Source: an uncultured beta proteobacterium (GTDB taxonomy: Bacteria > Pseudomonadota > Gammaproteobacteria > Burkholderiales > Burkholderiaceae). Taken from it: a stretch of DNA of 34,851 nucleotides. Both the position numbers and the translations under genes were made by a program. The stretch spans positions 1-34,851 of the forward strand of contig CAITHY010000032.1 in the NCBI GenBank assembly GCA_903892315.1, read 5' to 3'. This document shows positions 1-8,437 of this stretch, one piece after another (the stretch's first letter is position 1; every line of letters starts with the position of its first letter). The notes under the pieces were generated by a model, which ran no database searches, had not been told where the DNA came from, and saw only the letters and a program-made list of their open reading frames with translations.

Positions 1-55
1 CCCACCATGCGGGGAGGCCCATCCAATTCCATTTTAGCTTGTTAGAATGTAAGAC

Positions 56-1681
56 ATGACAGCATTGGCATTAGCCCGTTCGTGGCGCCCCAAAACCTTC
101 TCTGAATTAGTCGGCCAAGACCATGTGGTTAAGGCCTTAACGCATGCTTTGGACCAGGGCCGCCTACACCACGCATGGCTCTTTACGGGTACCCGCGGAG
201 TGGGTAAGACCACAATTGCCCGAATTATGGCCAAAGCCCTCAATTGCACGGGGTCGGATGGTTCCGGCAAGATGACCTCAGAGCCCTGCGGAAAATGCCC
301 AGCTTGCATGGAAATCGATGCAGGTCGCTTTGTTGACTATATAGAAATGGATGCTGCTAGTAATCGTGGTGTTGACGATATTGCTGCCCTGCTCGAAAAA
401 GCAGCTTACGCCCCTAGCAATGCGCGTTACAAGGTTTACATGATTGACGAGGTGCACATGCTCACCAATCATGCCTTCAATGCCATGCTTAAAACCTTGG
501 AAGAACCTCCAGAGCACGTCAAATTTATTCTGGCAACTACTGATCCACAAAAGATCCCAGTAACCATCCTGTCGCGTTGCTTGCAGTTCAACCTCAAGCA
601 AATGCCAGTACCACTCATCGTTGAACATTTAGAAAAAGTACTCGCAGCTGAAAAGGTCGAGTGCGAAGTCAATGCCTTGCGTGTTTTGGCCAAGGCAGCC
701 CAAGGCTCCATGCGTGATGCGCTATCCCTCACAGACCAAGCTATTGCTTATGCTGCCGGCAAAGTTAGCGAAGCCTCCGTGCGCGGCATGCTTGGCACAT
801 TGGATGATGCTTACCTTATCCGTATTTTGGATTGTTTGATTGCTAAAGATGGTGCAAGCCTTCTGGCAGTCGCCAATGAGATGGGCGAACGCAGCATGTC
901 TTTCTCATTGGCATTGCAAGATCTATCCAGTTTGTTGCAAAAGATTGCAGCAGCGCAAGTCGTTCCAGAATCTGTATTGGAAGATTGGCCAGAGGCTGGC
1001 GAGATCCGCCGCTTAGCTGGTCAACTGACAAAAGAAGAGGCGCAGCTCTTCTATCAAATTACGATTACTAGTCGCCCCGATTTATCCCTGGCACCGGATG
1101 AGCAAACCGGCTTTGCGATGACGCTGTTGCGTATGCTCGCATTTCGTCCTGGTAGTGCTGGTGGAGGCAATTCTGCTCCAGCGCCATCATCCCCTTCAGC
1201 TCCACCAGTCAATACTGCTCGTCCAACAGCGTCAGCTCCCAAAGCATCTGCGCCGGTATCGACACCATCAGCACCAGCTGCCGCAGCCAGTTCTACTGAG
1301 CGCCCTGATTGGCACGCTTTGATGCGTCAGTTGCCTGTTAAGGGTATGGTGCAACAGTTAGCGTTTCAGACAGAGTTACAAGATTGGAATGATTCCCCTG
1401 GTGGGGTACGTGCAACGATCGTTACGCCAATGCCGCAGTTAGCCTCTGATGCGTCTGTTGGCCGTTTAGCCGACGCACTCACCGCTCACTTTGGTAAGCC
1501 AGTGAAGATCGTGATTGAGAAGGGTGAAGTTGAAGGCAAGACTGTTGCTAAGGTTGACGCCCAGATTCATCAAGAGAAAAGAATGAATGCAGAGCAAATG
1601 ATTGCAGCCGATCCATTTATTCAGCAATTAGAAAAAGAGTTTGGCGCCAAGGTAGTAGGTGGCTCAGTAAAGCCGCTGTAA
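56..1681 (+). CDS. dnaX: DNA polymerase III subunit tau/gamma (clamp loader ATPase)
   Basis: This is the ATP-driven clamp-loader subunit that opens the beta sliding clamp and ties polymerase cores to the helicase. Seen in the 541-aa product: Walker A GTRGVGKT at residues 45-52, a four-cysteine zinc module (C64, C78, C81, C84), Walker B with DEVH at 131-134, and a sensor segment followed by LSRCLQF near 172-178. A Pro/Ala/Ser-rich linker (about 367-415) leads to a C-terminal domain starting at PDWHALMRQL. The linker plus tail makes this a tau-length product, shorter than the 643-aa E. coli tau. I see no A6G-type slippery heptamer, so a frameshift-made gamma form is not supported. The ATG at 56 has no strong Shine-Dalgarno, but the N-terminus matches the family. 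ybaB and recR follow, a standard dnaX-ybaB-recR cluster. Confidence 0.97.
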   Translation: MTALALARSWRPKTFSELVGQDHVVKALTHALDQGRLHHAWLFTGTRGVGKTTIARIMAKALNCTGSDGSGKMTSEPCGKCPACMEIDAGRFVDYIEMDAASNRGVDDIAALLEKAAYAPSNARYKVYMIDEVHMLTNHAFNAMLKTLEEPPEHVKFILATTDPQKIPVTILSRCLQFNLKQMPVPLIVEHLEKVLAAEKVECEVNALRVLAKAAQGSMRDALSLTDQAIAYAAGKVSEASVRGMLGTLDDAYLIRILDCLIAKDGASLLAVANEMGERSMSFSLALQDLSSLLQKIAAAQVVPESVLEDWPEAGEIRRLAGQLTKEEAQLFYQITITSRPDLSLAPDEQTGFAMTLLRMLAFRPGSAGGGNSAPAPSSPSAPPVNTARPTASAPKASAPVSTPSAPAAAASSTERPDWHALMRQLPVKGMVQQLAFQTELQDWNDSPGGVRATIVTPMPQLASDASVGRLADALTAHFGKPVKIVIEKGEVEGKTVAKVDAQIHQEKRMNAEQMIAADPFIQQLEKEFGAKVVGGSVKPL

Positions 1682-1761
1682 TGCGACCCATTTAATTTGG
1701 CTGTTTCATCCATATATCAATATTCATAAATCATTATTAATACCACTAAGGAAATAAAGCG

Positions 1762-2085
1762 ATGATGAAAGGTGGACTTGCTGGCCTCATGAAACAGGCT
1801 CAGCAGATGCAAGAGAAAATGAAAGTAGCGCAAGAGCAATTGGCTGCGCTGGAAGTGACTGGTCAAGCGGCTGGTGGCTTGGTGAAAGTAACCATCTCCG
1901 GCAAGTACGAGCTCAGGCGTGTACAGATTGATCCAGGCGCAATGGATGACCGCGAGATGTTAGAAGACCTCATCGTGACCGCCCACACAGAAGCATTCAA
2001 GCAAGTGGAAGCGGCTAGTGCGCAGATGATGTCCGGTGCTACTGCCGGTATGCCTATGCCCCCTGGCTTTAAGCTGCCGTTCTAA
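1762..2085 (+). CDS. ybaB: YbaB/EbfC family nucleoid-associated protein
   Basis: A 107-aa dimeric DNA-binding protein of the YbaB/EbfC family, thought to coat the nucleoid. Its conserved place between dnaX and recR suggests a link to replication or repair. Seen: the N-terminal helix rich in Met and Gln ([13 protein letters not shown]), the central sheet segment [16 protein letters not shown], and the acidic segment [10 protein letters not shown], all family hallmarks. A Shine-Dalgarno (aagga at 1749-1753) supports the ATG at 1762; a second in-frame ATG follows immediately at 1765. The length is normal for the family. The 80-nt gap after dnaX is A/T-rich with no convincing promoter or terminator, so co-transcription with dnaX is likely. 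Confidence 0.95.
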   Translation: MMKGGLAGLMKQAQQMQEKMKVAQEQLAALEVTGQAAGGLVKVTISGKYELRRVQIDPGAMDDREMLEDLIVTAHTEAFKQVEAASAQMMSGATAGMPMPPGFKLPF

Positions 2086-2113
2086 CTCTTTTTAAATCTA
2101 AAGTTCTGATGAC

Positions 2114-2728
2114 ATGGCGCGTATAGAGGCACCTCAAGATGCACTTGGTCGATTGATCGAGGCATTGCGTGTATTGCCTGGAGTAGGCCCTAAGTCCGCT
2201 CAGCGCATGGCGTTTTATTTGTTGCAGCATGATCGTAATGGCGCTGCAGTACTCGCTCAATCATTGGGTGAGGCGGTAGAAACTGTTGGCCACTGCACCC
2301 GTTGTAATACTTTTTCAGAAACGCAAATTTGTAGCACTTGTTCCGATGGTCGCCGTGACCCATCGTTGCTTTGCATAGTAGAAACACCTGCCGATCAAGT
2401 GATGGTGGAGCAAACCTTAAGTTTTAAAGGTAACTACTTTGTATTAATGGGACGCCTCTCACCACTCGATGGCATGGGCCCAAATGAAATCGGCTTTGAT
2501 CGCTTGCTTAAGCGTATTGAGGCTCCCGATACTGGTGTATCGATTCGTGAAGTAGTGCTAGCAACCAATTTCACGAGCGAAGGTGAGGCAACAGCGCATT
2601 ACATTGGAGAAGTGCTGAAAGCCAAAGGTATTAAGGTCACTCGGATTGCGCGAGGTATTCCAGTGGGTGGTGAGCTAGAGTACGTTGATGCGGGCACCTT
2701 AGCTCGTGCCTTAATGGATCGCCGCTAG
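2114..2728 (+). CDS. recR: Recombination mediator protein RecR
   Basis: RecR works with RecO (and RecF) to load RecA on SSB-coated single-stranded DNA during gap repair. The 204-aa product shows the full domain order: helix-hairpin-helix [14 protein letters not shown] (about 21-34), a four-cysteine zinc finger (C61, C64, C73, C76), then a Toprim domain starting at [11 protein letters not shown] (about 85-94). The C-terminal segment with [12 protein letters not shown] ends in the Walker-like tail typical of RecR. Length matches the family (about 200 aa). It starts 28 nt after ybaB, so it is probably the last gene of a dnaX-ybaB-recR operon. No hairpin terminator is obvious right after it. Confidence 0.97.
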   Translation: MARIEAPQDALGRLIEALRVLPGVGPKSAQRMAFYLLQHDRNGAAVLAQSLGEAVETVGHCTRCNTFSETQICSTCSDGRRDPSLLCIVETPADQVMVEQTLSFKGNYFVLMGRLSPLDGMGPNEIGFDRLLKRIEAPDTGVSIREVVLATNFTSEGEATAHYIGEVLKAKGIKVTRIARGIPVGGELEYVDAGTLARALMDRR

Positions 2729-2785
2729 CCCTTCTGGTTTCAATTTCTTAAGGCCTCCCAAGCGCTACTCTCGATTGTCTTAGGG

Positions 2786-2848
2786 GAACTACTTAAATAC
2801 CCCTTGTTATAGATGCATTAGAGTCAACTGATTACAAAAAAGTAGTTC
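2786..2848. repeat. 9-bp inverted repeat in the leader of the hydrolase gene
   Basis: GAACTACTT at 2786-2794 and its exact reverse complement AAGTAGTTC at 2840-2848 flank 45 nt in the gap between recR and the hydrolase gene. The right arm ends 4 nt before the Shine-Dalgarno core (aaggag 2853-2858). It could be a leader stem affecting ribosome access, or two half-sites of an operator. A 9-bp match can also arise by chance in such a gap. I could not place a convincing promoter here. Confidence 0.4.
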
Positions 2849-2865
2849 AATCAAGGAGACGACTG

Positions 2866-3849
2866 ATGCGCAAATTTCGATCAACTAAAGTTTTAGTAAC
2901 CGGCTTAATCAGTGCTGGCTTGATATTGGCTTCCAATATCACTCAAGCGCAAGTAGGCTTTCCGCCACCACCGCCTAAAGTAAGCCCAGCAGCAGGTGTA
3001 ATTGATATGCACGTGCATCCTGATCCGGATGTTTTTGGTAGGTCCCTCACTGACGATGAGTTGGCAATGATTGCGCGTCGCAAAGGGATGCGCGGTATTG
3101 TAATTAAGAATCACGTAGTGACAACTGCTGACCGAGCAGCCTTAGTCATGCAACAAGTTCCCGGCATTGAAGTGTGGGGTGGCATTGTTTTGAATAAATC
3201 GGTTGGTGGGGTTAATCCTGCGGCGGTAGAGTGGATGCATCGTATGTCTGGTGGTCGTGGCAAAGTGGTATGGTTGCCAACCTTTGACTCTGATAAACAC
3301 ATTAAGACTTTGGTTGATAAGAATCAATCTGGCATCGTAGTGGCGCCAAATGGCCAAGTCACACCAGAGCTTGAAGAGGTAATGAAAATCATTGCGCGGG
3401 AAGATTTAATTCTTGCCACTGGTCACATCGGCGCGGATGAGGTGGTTGCAGTAGTTAAGCGTGCGAAAGAATTGGGTGTAAAAAATATTCTCATTACTCA
3501 TGGCTTAACCAATATCCCCGGCTTATCTATGGAGCAGGCTAAGCAGGTTGCAGCAATGGGCGCTTATATTGAAATTTGCTATCTGCAATTTATGACTGGG
3601 CCATCGGCTCAGTACAAATGGATGACACATTGGGATAAAGTAGATGCAACTGTAGTTGCTAAAGCTGTTCAGGAAATTGGCGCAGACCATATAGTGCTCT
3701 CAACGGATTTAGGTCAACAAGGCATGATGACTCCGCCAGATGGTATCGAGAATGAGGTTGCAGCGGTTAAGGCGGCAGGCGTTTCACAAGCGGATATTGA
3801 TAAGATGATGAAAAAGAATCCAGCTAAGCTACTGGGTCTAAAAGACTGA
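2866..3849 (+). CDS. Exported metal-dependent hydrolase (amidohydrolase-like, DUF6282-type)
   Basis: A 327-aa predicted periplasmic hydrolase with a TIM-barrel amidohydrolase fold; the substrate is unknown. A signal peptide is clear: basic n-region, hydrophobic 9-23, likely cleavage after A28 in TQA-Q. A short proline stretch (33-37) precedes the barrel. Metal-ligand candidates follow the amidohydrolase pattern: HxH at H49/H51 in VIDMHVHPD, then H187 in ATGHIGAD, H212 in ITHGLTN and D281 in LSTDLGQ. The family name DUF6282 is from memory of similar HVHPD proteins, so treat it as probable. A strong Shine-Dalgarno (aaggag) lies 7 nt before the ATG. A hairpin at 3869-3904 separates it from a downstream porin; a shared role in uptake or degradation of a small organic compound is only a guess. 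Confidence 0.8.
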   Translation: MRKFRSTKVLVTGLISAGLILASNITQAQVGFPPPPPKVSPAAGVIDMHVHPDPDVFGRSLTDDELAMIARRKGMRGIVIKNHVVTTADRAALVMQQVPGIEVWGGIVLNKSVGGVNPAAVEWMHRMSGGRGKVVWLPTFDSDKHIKTLVDKNQSGIVVAPNGQVTPELEEVMKIIAREDLILATGHIGADEVVAVVKRAKELGVKNILITHGLTNIPGLSMEQAKQVAAMGAYIEICYLQFMTGPSAQYKWMTHWDKVDATVVAKAVQEIGADHIVLSTDLGQQGMMTPPDGIENEVAAVKAAGVSQADIDKMMKKNPAKLLGLKD

Positions 3850-3868
3850 GCTGTATTCTGCGTGTGAT

Positions 3869-3904
3869 CTAGGGTTTATGTCATGTCTATGACATAAACC
3901 CTAG
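3869..3904. repeat. Perfect 16-bp hairpin, possible bidirectional terminator
   Basis: The left arm CTAGGGTTTATGTCAT (3869-3884) and its exact reverse complement (3889-3904) flank a 4-nt loop (gtct). It begins 19 nt after the hydrolase stop codon. No run of T follows directly; a TTCCTTTTT stretch comes only 7 nt later. It may end transcription of the hydrolase gene or protect its 3' end. A dyad protein-binding site is also possible given the perfect symmetry. Confidence 0.6.
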
Positions 3905-4036
3905 TTAAATTGTTCCTTTTTCGGGATAATCCTATTTAAACCAACCTTGGGCTTCAATCTCAAGCTGTGTTTGCCTAGTTTTTTCCATCGGCATCTTGCT
4001 ATTGCATTGCTCTAGCAACCCCATTAGAAATTGTGA

Positions 4037-5464
4037 ATGACCCGCAAGATTTACCTACTTCTCCTGTTAAGCATCATTTGCACATTTTTTGGTGCTTCTG
4101 CTTATGCGCAGAGAGCAGGGTCAGGCGCAGACCAAATTGCCAGCTTTGCGGACGATATTCCATGGCTGCCAACCCAAAGTGAGATATTTGGTTTGCCTGT
4201 GAACGTTCACGGCCAAACTACTTATATCAATCAACGCTATAACGAATTTAATTCCCCTTATCAGGGTCAAAATAGTTTATTGCCACAGAAGTCTATGAGT
4301 TACACCTGGTCTGGCACTTTATTCTTTGGTGCACGCGTTGCACAAGACACCGATATTTATTTCAATCCAGAAGTTGTATCTGGAGTACCGTTTTCTGGAC
4401 TCACAGGCTTAGGCGGCCCCACAAACGGTGAGGCAACTCGCGCCCAGGGTGCGCAGGCCCACTTTTACTCTGCTCGCGCTTTCTTGCGCCAGACGATCAA
4501 TCAAGAGGGCGGTAAAGTTGAATTGGATAATGATGCGAACCAAATTAGCCAAATAGTGAGTAGTAATCGCTTCGTTATCACTGCTGGACAGTTCTCAACA
4601 CTCGATATTTTTGATGACAGTAAATATGCCAAAGATCCTCGAGTTCAGTTTATGAACTGGGGCAATATGACCTACTTAGCTTATGACTATGCTGCAGATG
4701 CACGGGGCTACAGCTGGGGCTTAGCGGGTGAGTGGTATCGAGATAATTGGGTGTTCAGGGCATCACGCATGTTGGCTCCAAAAGATCCTAATGGACGTGA
4801 TCTCAATTGGCAAATCTTTAATTCCTACGGCGACCAAATTGAAGTGGAGCGCCAACACAGTATTGGTGACTTACCAGGCAAAGTGAGTGTGCTTGGCTAT
4901 CGTAATCGTATGGTGATGGCACGCTTTACGGATGCAACGAATTATTTGATTGCTAATAATGCCCAAGGTACGCAGGCGATCTTGAACGTACGCAATACCT
5001 CTCAAGTTAAAACGGGCATTGGTTTAAATGCAGAACAAGCGCTGACTAAAGATATGGGCGTCTATATGAGAGCTTTCACATCAGATGGGCATACTGAGAC
5101 AATGGCATTTGCTGAAGCAGATAGCTCTTTATCTGTTGGCATGGGTGTTAATGGTGAGCGCTGGGGTAGAGCCAAGGACTCAATCGGAGTATCTGCAATG
5201 CTCAATGGCATTTCGTCAAATCGTAGAGCCTATTTACAGGCTGGTGGTATTTCGAACTTTATTGGTGACACACCTAACCCCTATGCTGGGCCTTCCCAAA
5301 CGATGACTTATAAACCTGAGCAGATTAGCGAGCTTTACTACAACGCCCTGCTAATTCAAAATGTACTTTTGGGCGTGAACTATCAGCATGTGATCAATCC
5401 AGCTTATAACGCAGCCCGTGGACCCGTAAATGTCCTCTCTTTTAGAGTGCATGCCGAGTTTTAG
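4037..5464 (+). CDS. OprB-like carbohydrate porin (outer membrane beta-barrel)
   Basis: A 475-aa predicted outer-membrane channel. Seen: a signal peptide with a long Leu/Ile core (5-18) and AYA-Q cleavage near residue 24; no further hydrophobic helices; many alternating aromatic/polar strand-like segments; and the C-terminal SFRVHAEF ending in Phe, the outer-membrane assembly signal. Segments such as DIYFNPEVVSG, SARAFLRQTI and FVITAGQFSTLDIFDD resemble OprB-type sugar porins by memory of the family. The substrate cannot be read from sequence. The ATG at 4037 is fixed by an in-frame stop just upstream, and its Shine-Dalgarno is poor. It is probably a single-gene unit, with a hairpin before it and a promoter for another operon after it. 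A distant link to Wzi-like barrels cannot be ruled out. Confidence 0.8.
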   Translation: MTRKIYLLLLLSIICTFFGASAYAQRAGSGADQIASFADDIPWLPTQSEIFGLPVNVHGQTTYINQRYNEFNSPYQGQNSLLPQKSMSYTWSGTLFFGARVAQDTDIYFNPEVVSGVPFSGLTGLGGPTNGEATRAQGAQAHFYSARAFLRQTINQEGGKVELDNDANQISQIVSSNRFVITAGQFSTLDIFDDSKYAKDPRVQFMNWGNMTYLAYDYAADARGYSWGLAGEWYRDNWVFRASRMLAPKDPNGRDLNWQIFNSYGDQIEVERQHSIGDLPGKVSVLGYRNRMVMARFTDATNYLIANNAQGTQAILNVRNTSQVKTGIGLNAEQALTKDMGVYMRAFTSDGHTETMAFAEADSSLSVGMGVNGERWGRAKDSIGVSAMLNGISSNRRAYLQAGGISNFIGDTPNPYAGPSQTMTYKPEQISELYYNALLIQNVLLGVNYQHVINPAYNAARGPVNVLSFRVHAEF

Positions 5465-5529
5465 TGCTTAGGCATGGAATAGGCTTAATTATTATCTTTA
5501 GAATCAATAGGATAGGAATTGTCAATAAT

Positions 5530-5557
5530 TCGACATTTGCCTTTTCTACCCTATAAT
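5530..5557 (+). promoter_or_regulatory. Sigma-70-type promoter for the RND efflux run
   Basis: TCGACA at 5530-5535 (5 of 6 match to the -35 consensus) and a perfect TATAAT at 5552-5557 are spaced by 16 nt. Transcription would start near 5564, giving a leader of about 87 nt before the TTG start at 5651. It is the best-matched promoter in the 186-nt gap and the only one seen for the nine genes that follow. No metal-responsive operator (for example a MerR-type dyad in a stretched spacer) is visible. Confidence 0.6.
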
Positions 5558-5650
5558 CCTTAAAACCCTCTGTATCAGGTCATTGCGCGATCAAAATCTG
5601 CATCAGGGGCTACAAAAACAGCATTTTTATTGATTTAGAGGCAGCCGCTT

Positions 5651-7168
5651 TTGTTCATTCTCGGCACACGCAAAATTAGCGCATTGACTGTAGTTAAGGG
5701 TATTACTCCCTTGATGTTTATGACGTTGGCATTTTCTGCCTTTGCCCAGAATGCCATTGAAGCTCCGCCAGCGAGTGTGACAGTTCAAACAACTGATGGT
5801 TCCTTAGCTACGCCGCCCTCTATAGGCGCTCAATTAAGTGCTCAAGAAAAGCCTACTAAGGCTTCTGAGTTATTTGCGCCCGTTACCAAGGTGAATACGC
5901 CAAAGACTTTTGTGAAGAGTGCGCCATCTGGTCCAGTGGATATGGATTTGCGCCAACTCTGGAGCGAGCTCAAACTCAATAACCCGCAGCTAGCCTCTTT
6001 GCGTGAATCCTATTTAGCAGCCAAAGCTACTGTGCCGCAAATTGCTGCACCAGCCAATCCACAGGTTGGGTTGGTGTGGTCAGGTATGCCTGTCAATTCG
6101 CCATTTGCTTTAGGTGGAGCGAACACGCCATCACAACAAAACCCGGGTGGCATTAGTAGTAATAACTCAATTTCAATTGCTCAACCATTCCAGTTTCCTG
6201 GCAAGAAGAGTTTGGCTGCGGATATTGCGGACACGAATGCCGAGGCTTTGTTGGCTCAGGCGGAGTCAACCTACTTGCAATTAGGCGCACAACTCTCCAC
6301 GCTTTACTACAGTGCACTTGCTTCACAAAAGCAATTGCAAGTGCTAAAAGAATCTGTCATTCGACTTGAAATGATTAAGAACGTTGCTAAAGCCCGTTAT
6401 GCAAATAATGCCGCAGCTTATGTTGAGTATCTGAATGCGCAGGTGGCGCAAAGTGCTGCTGAAGCTGATCAATTTAATCTCGAGCGTCAGCTTCAAGTTG
6501 CTTTAAATAATATTAATACCCTTGTTGGACGTCACTCGCGCGAGAAATTAGTGCTTAAAGGGGATGTACGTCGTTCGATGAACCTTATACCGACGCTGGT
6601 TGAGTTGGAGGACTATGCTGAATCTAGCCATCCTAGCTTGAAAGGTTCCGCACTCCAGCTGGATGCTGCTCGCAAAGGTGTGACTTTGGCGAAAAAAGCC
6701 TACTTGCCAGACTTTCAGGTGATTGGCTCTTCTTATACTCCGCGTGGCCCTTTTTCGGCGAACAACGGCGCTTTGTTCTATCAGTTTGAATTGGATTTAA
6801 TTATTCCGCTGTATTTCTTTACCAAGGAGAAATACGGAGTAGAGCAGGCAATGCGTAATCAAGCCTCAGCTGAGGCAAGTGATATCTCTAATCGTCAACA
6901 AGTTGTGCTGGCAGTGAACTCGGCTTACGCTGCTTATGAGCAGGCTAAAACAGCGGCTAATTTTCTGAGAGATAGGCAAGTGCCTCAAGCAGATGCTGCA
7001 TACAAAGTTGGTTTAACTCAGTATGCGAATAATGGTCAAGGATTTAATGACTTATTGACCGCCCAAACACAGTTGCGCAGCTTGGAAATTCAGTTGGCCT
7101 TAGCGGAAAGCAATTTATTGCAAGCCCAGGCCGTTTTATTGGCTACTGCCGGTAAAGAACCTTTTTAA
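5651..7168 (+). CDS. TolC-family outer membrane channel of heavy-metal RND efflux system
   Basis: A 505-aa outer-membrane efflux protein (CusC/CzcC type) that forms the exit duct for the pump encoded next to it. The first 32 residues look like a signal peptide ending SAFA-Q; there is no lipobox. A roughly 65-residue low-complexity region precedes the first TolC repeat (LRQLWSELKLNNPQLASLRE, about 99-118). Two outer-membrane efflux repeats follow, with long coiled-coil helices such as residues 195-290 and 400-500. The start is TTG at 5651, supported by AGAGG at 5637-5641; a second TTG at 5684 is the alternative, and the first ATG (residue 22) would destroy the signal peptide. The gene ends 9 nt before the adaptor gene. 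Confidence 0.88.
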   Translation: MFILGTRKISALTVVKGITPLMFMTLAFSAFAQNAIEAPPASVTVQTTDGSLATPPSIGAQLSAQEKPTKASELFAPVTKVNTPKTFVKSAPSGPVDMDLRQLWSELKLNNPQLASLRESYLAAKATVPQIAAPANPQVGLVWSGMPVNSPFALGGANTPSQQNPGGISSNNSISIAQPFQFPGKKSLAADIADTNAEALLAQAESTYLQLGAQLSTLYYSALASQKQLQVLKESVIRLEMIKNVAKARYANNAAAYVEYLNAQVAQSAAEADQFNLERQLQVALNNINTLVGRHSREKLVLKGDVRRSMNLIPTLVELEDYAESSHPSLKGSALQLDAARKGVTLAKKAYLPDFQVIGSSYTPRGPFSANNGALFYQFELDLIIPLYFFTKEKYGVEQAMRNQASAEASDISNRQQVVLAVNSAYAAYEQAKTAANFLRDRQVPQADAAYKVGLTQYANNGQGFNDLLTAQTQLRSLEIQLALAESNLLQAQAVLLATAGKEPF

Positions 7169-7177
7169 GGAGTTGTC

Positions 7178-8437
7178 TTGAAGGATAAATTGATCGCTAT
7201 TTATAAGCGGGCCTTGGCAGAAGTTGTGAGGCTAAAGGAAAAGTTCACAGCTCGTATTGAGGCAAATACCAATAATATTCATCGCTCTTATTGGGCACTT
7301 CCGTCTGAAACACGTGCGCGTCTTCGCATGGTCATTATTTGCGTTTCTATTTTGATGCTCGGTATCGTTATTGGTCTCGTTATGAATGTAAATAGGCCGG
7401 TGAAGTTGGAAAAAACTGATAAATCGCTAAGGGTTGAGGGTTCTGGGGCAATGGAATTGAAGCTCCCAGGCCTTAATTTGAATCCTAATATCTATGTATT
7501 TAGTGAGGCTGTAAAGTCAGAAGTGCCTGTTGAATTGACTATGCCTGGCAGACTCACCTTCAACGCTGAAAAATCCAAAGTAATTTCTGCTCGTGCTGCC
7601 GGTCGCGTTGAGCGTATTGTGGCTTTTGATGGTGCGCAGGTGCAGATGGGCTCTCCTGTACTAGAGATGTACAGCCCTGACTTTATCTCTGCTCAGCAAG
7701 AGTATTTGTTGTCCTCTAAAACGACCAAGATTCTGGAGAGCAACAAGGCTTTAGGTGATCTGCTGTCGGATGCTCGCATCACGCAGGATGCGGCGGCTAA
7801 CCGTATTCGTAATTTAGGTGCCGGTGATGGCGATATCAAAAATTTAGAGAGAACTGGTAAAACCCAAACCAATTTAGTGGTGCGCTCACCTATTGATGGT
7901 GTGGTAGTTAAGCGTGCAGTAGAGCCAGGTGCATTTGCCAATATTGGTGATGTATTGACTACTTTGGCAGATCCTAAGGCGCTCTGGTTCTTGGGAAATG
8001 TGTATGAGCAAGACATTGCTAAGATTCAAAAAGGACAAACGATTACTTTGCGCACGGAAGCTTATCCAGGCAAAGTGTTTACTGCGAAGACAAACTTTAT
8101 TGCGCCTACCATTGACCCTGATACCAGGGCCTTAGTGATTCGTTGCGATGTGGATAATCCAGATGGTTTATTGCGTCCCGATATGTTTGCCTCTGGAAAA
8201 CTACAGGTAGGCTCCACTCAAGCAGTGGTCTTGCCTCAGACTGCAATTGTGCGTGTACGTGAAATGCGTTACGTGATTATCAAAACAGCTGCGGATACCT
8301 TTAGGCGTTTCGCTGTAAAAGGCTACGACCTTGATGGTAAGCAATTTGCCGTTACTGATGGGGTTGATCCCGGAATGCAGGTATTAACAGATGGCGCAGT
8401 GCTTCTCAATGATCGTTTTGCGAAGCAGGAGGAGTAA
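7178..8437 (+). CDS. RND efflux periplasmic adaptor subunit (HlyD/CusB-like)
   Basis: A 419-aa membrane-fusion protein linking the inner-membrane pump to the TolC-like channel. Seen: an unusually long cytoplasmic N-terminus (1-50), one membrane anchor (about 51-70, MVIICVSILMLGIVIGLVMN), then a barrel-sandwich/lipoyl region (SARAAGRVERIVAFDGAQVQMGSPVLEMYSPDF, read in parts), a helical hairpin, a second lipoyl half (VRSPIDGVVVKRAVEPGAF) and a beta-barrel domain (TLRTEAYPGKVF). I see no His- or Met-rich metal-binding N-terminus. It starts with TTG at 7178, preceded by an aaggag Shine-Dalgarno at 7167-7172; the next Met lies in the membrane segment, so TTG is well supported. It abuts the pump gene with no gap. 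Confidence 0.9.
   Translation: MKDKLIAIYKRALAEVVRLKEKFTARIEANTNNIHRSYWALPSETRARLRMVIICVSILMLGIVIGLVMNVNRPVKLEKTDKSLRVEGSGAMELKLPGLNLNPNIYVFSEAVKSEVPVELTMPGRLTFNAEKSKVISARAAGRVERIVAFDGAQVQMGSPVLEMYSPDFISAQQEYLLSSKTTKILESNKALGDLLSDARITQDAAANRIRNLGAGDGDIKNLERTGKTQTNLVVRSPIDGVVVKRAVEPGAFANIGDVLTTLADPKALWFLGNVYEQDIAKIQKGQTITLRTEAYPGKVFTAKTNFIAPTIDPDTRALVIRCDVDNPDGLLRPDMFASGKLQVGSTQAVVLPQTAIVRVREMRYVIIKTAADTFRRFAVKGYDLDGKQFAVTDGVDPGMQVLTDGAVLLNDRFAKQEE

Noticed and set aside
1..55. G/C-rich start of the window as the 3' end of a small SRP RNA (ffs), which often lies near dnaX
   Set aside because: Only about 25 nt of possible RNA remain and the diagnostic apical loop is outside the window, so nothing can be shown.
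56..1681. Programmed frameshift in dnaX giving a short gamma subunit
   Set aside because: No AAAAAAG or similar slippery heptamer followed by a stem was found; the A-runs present are only four long.
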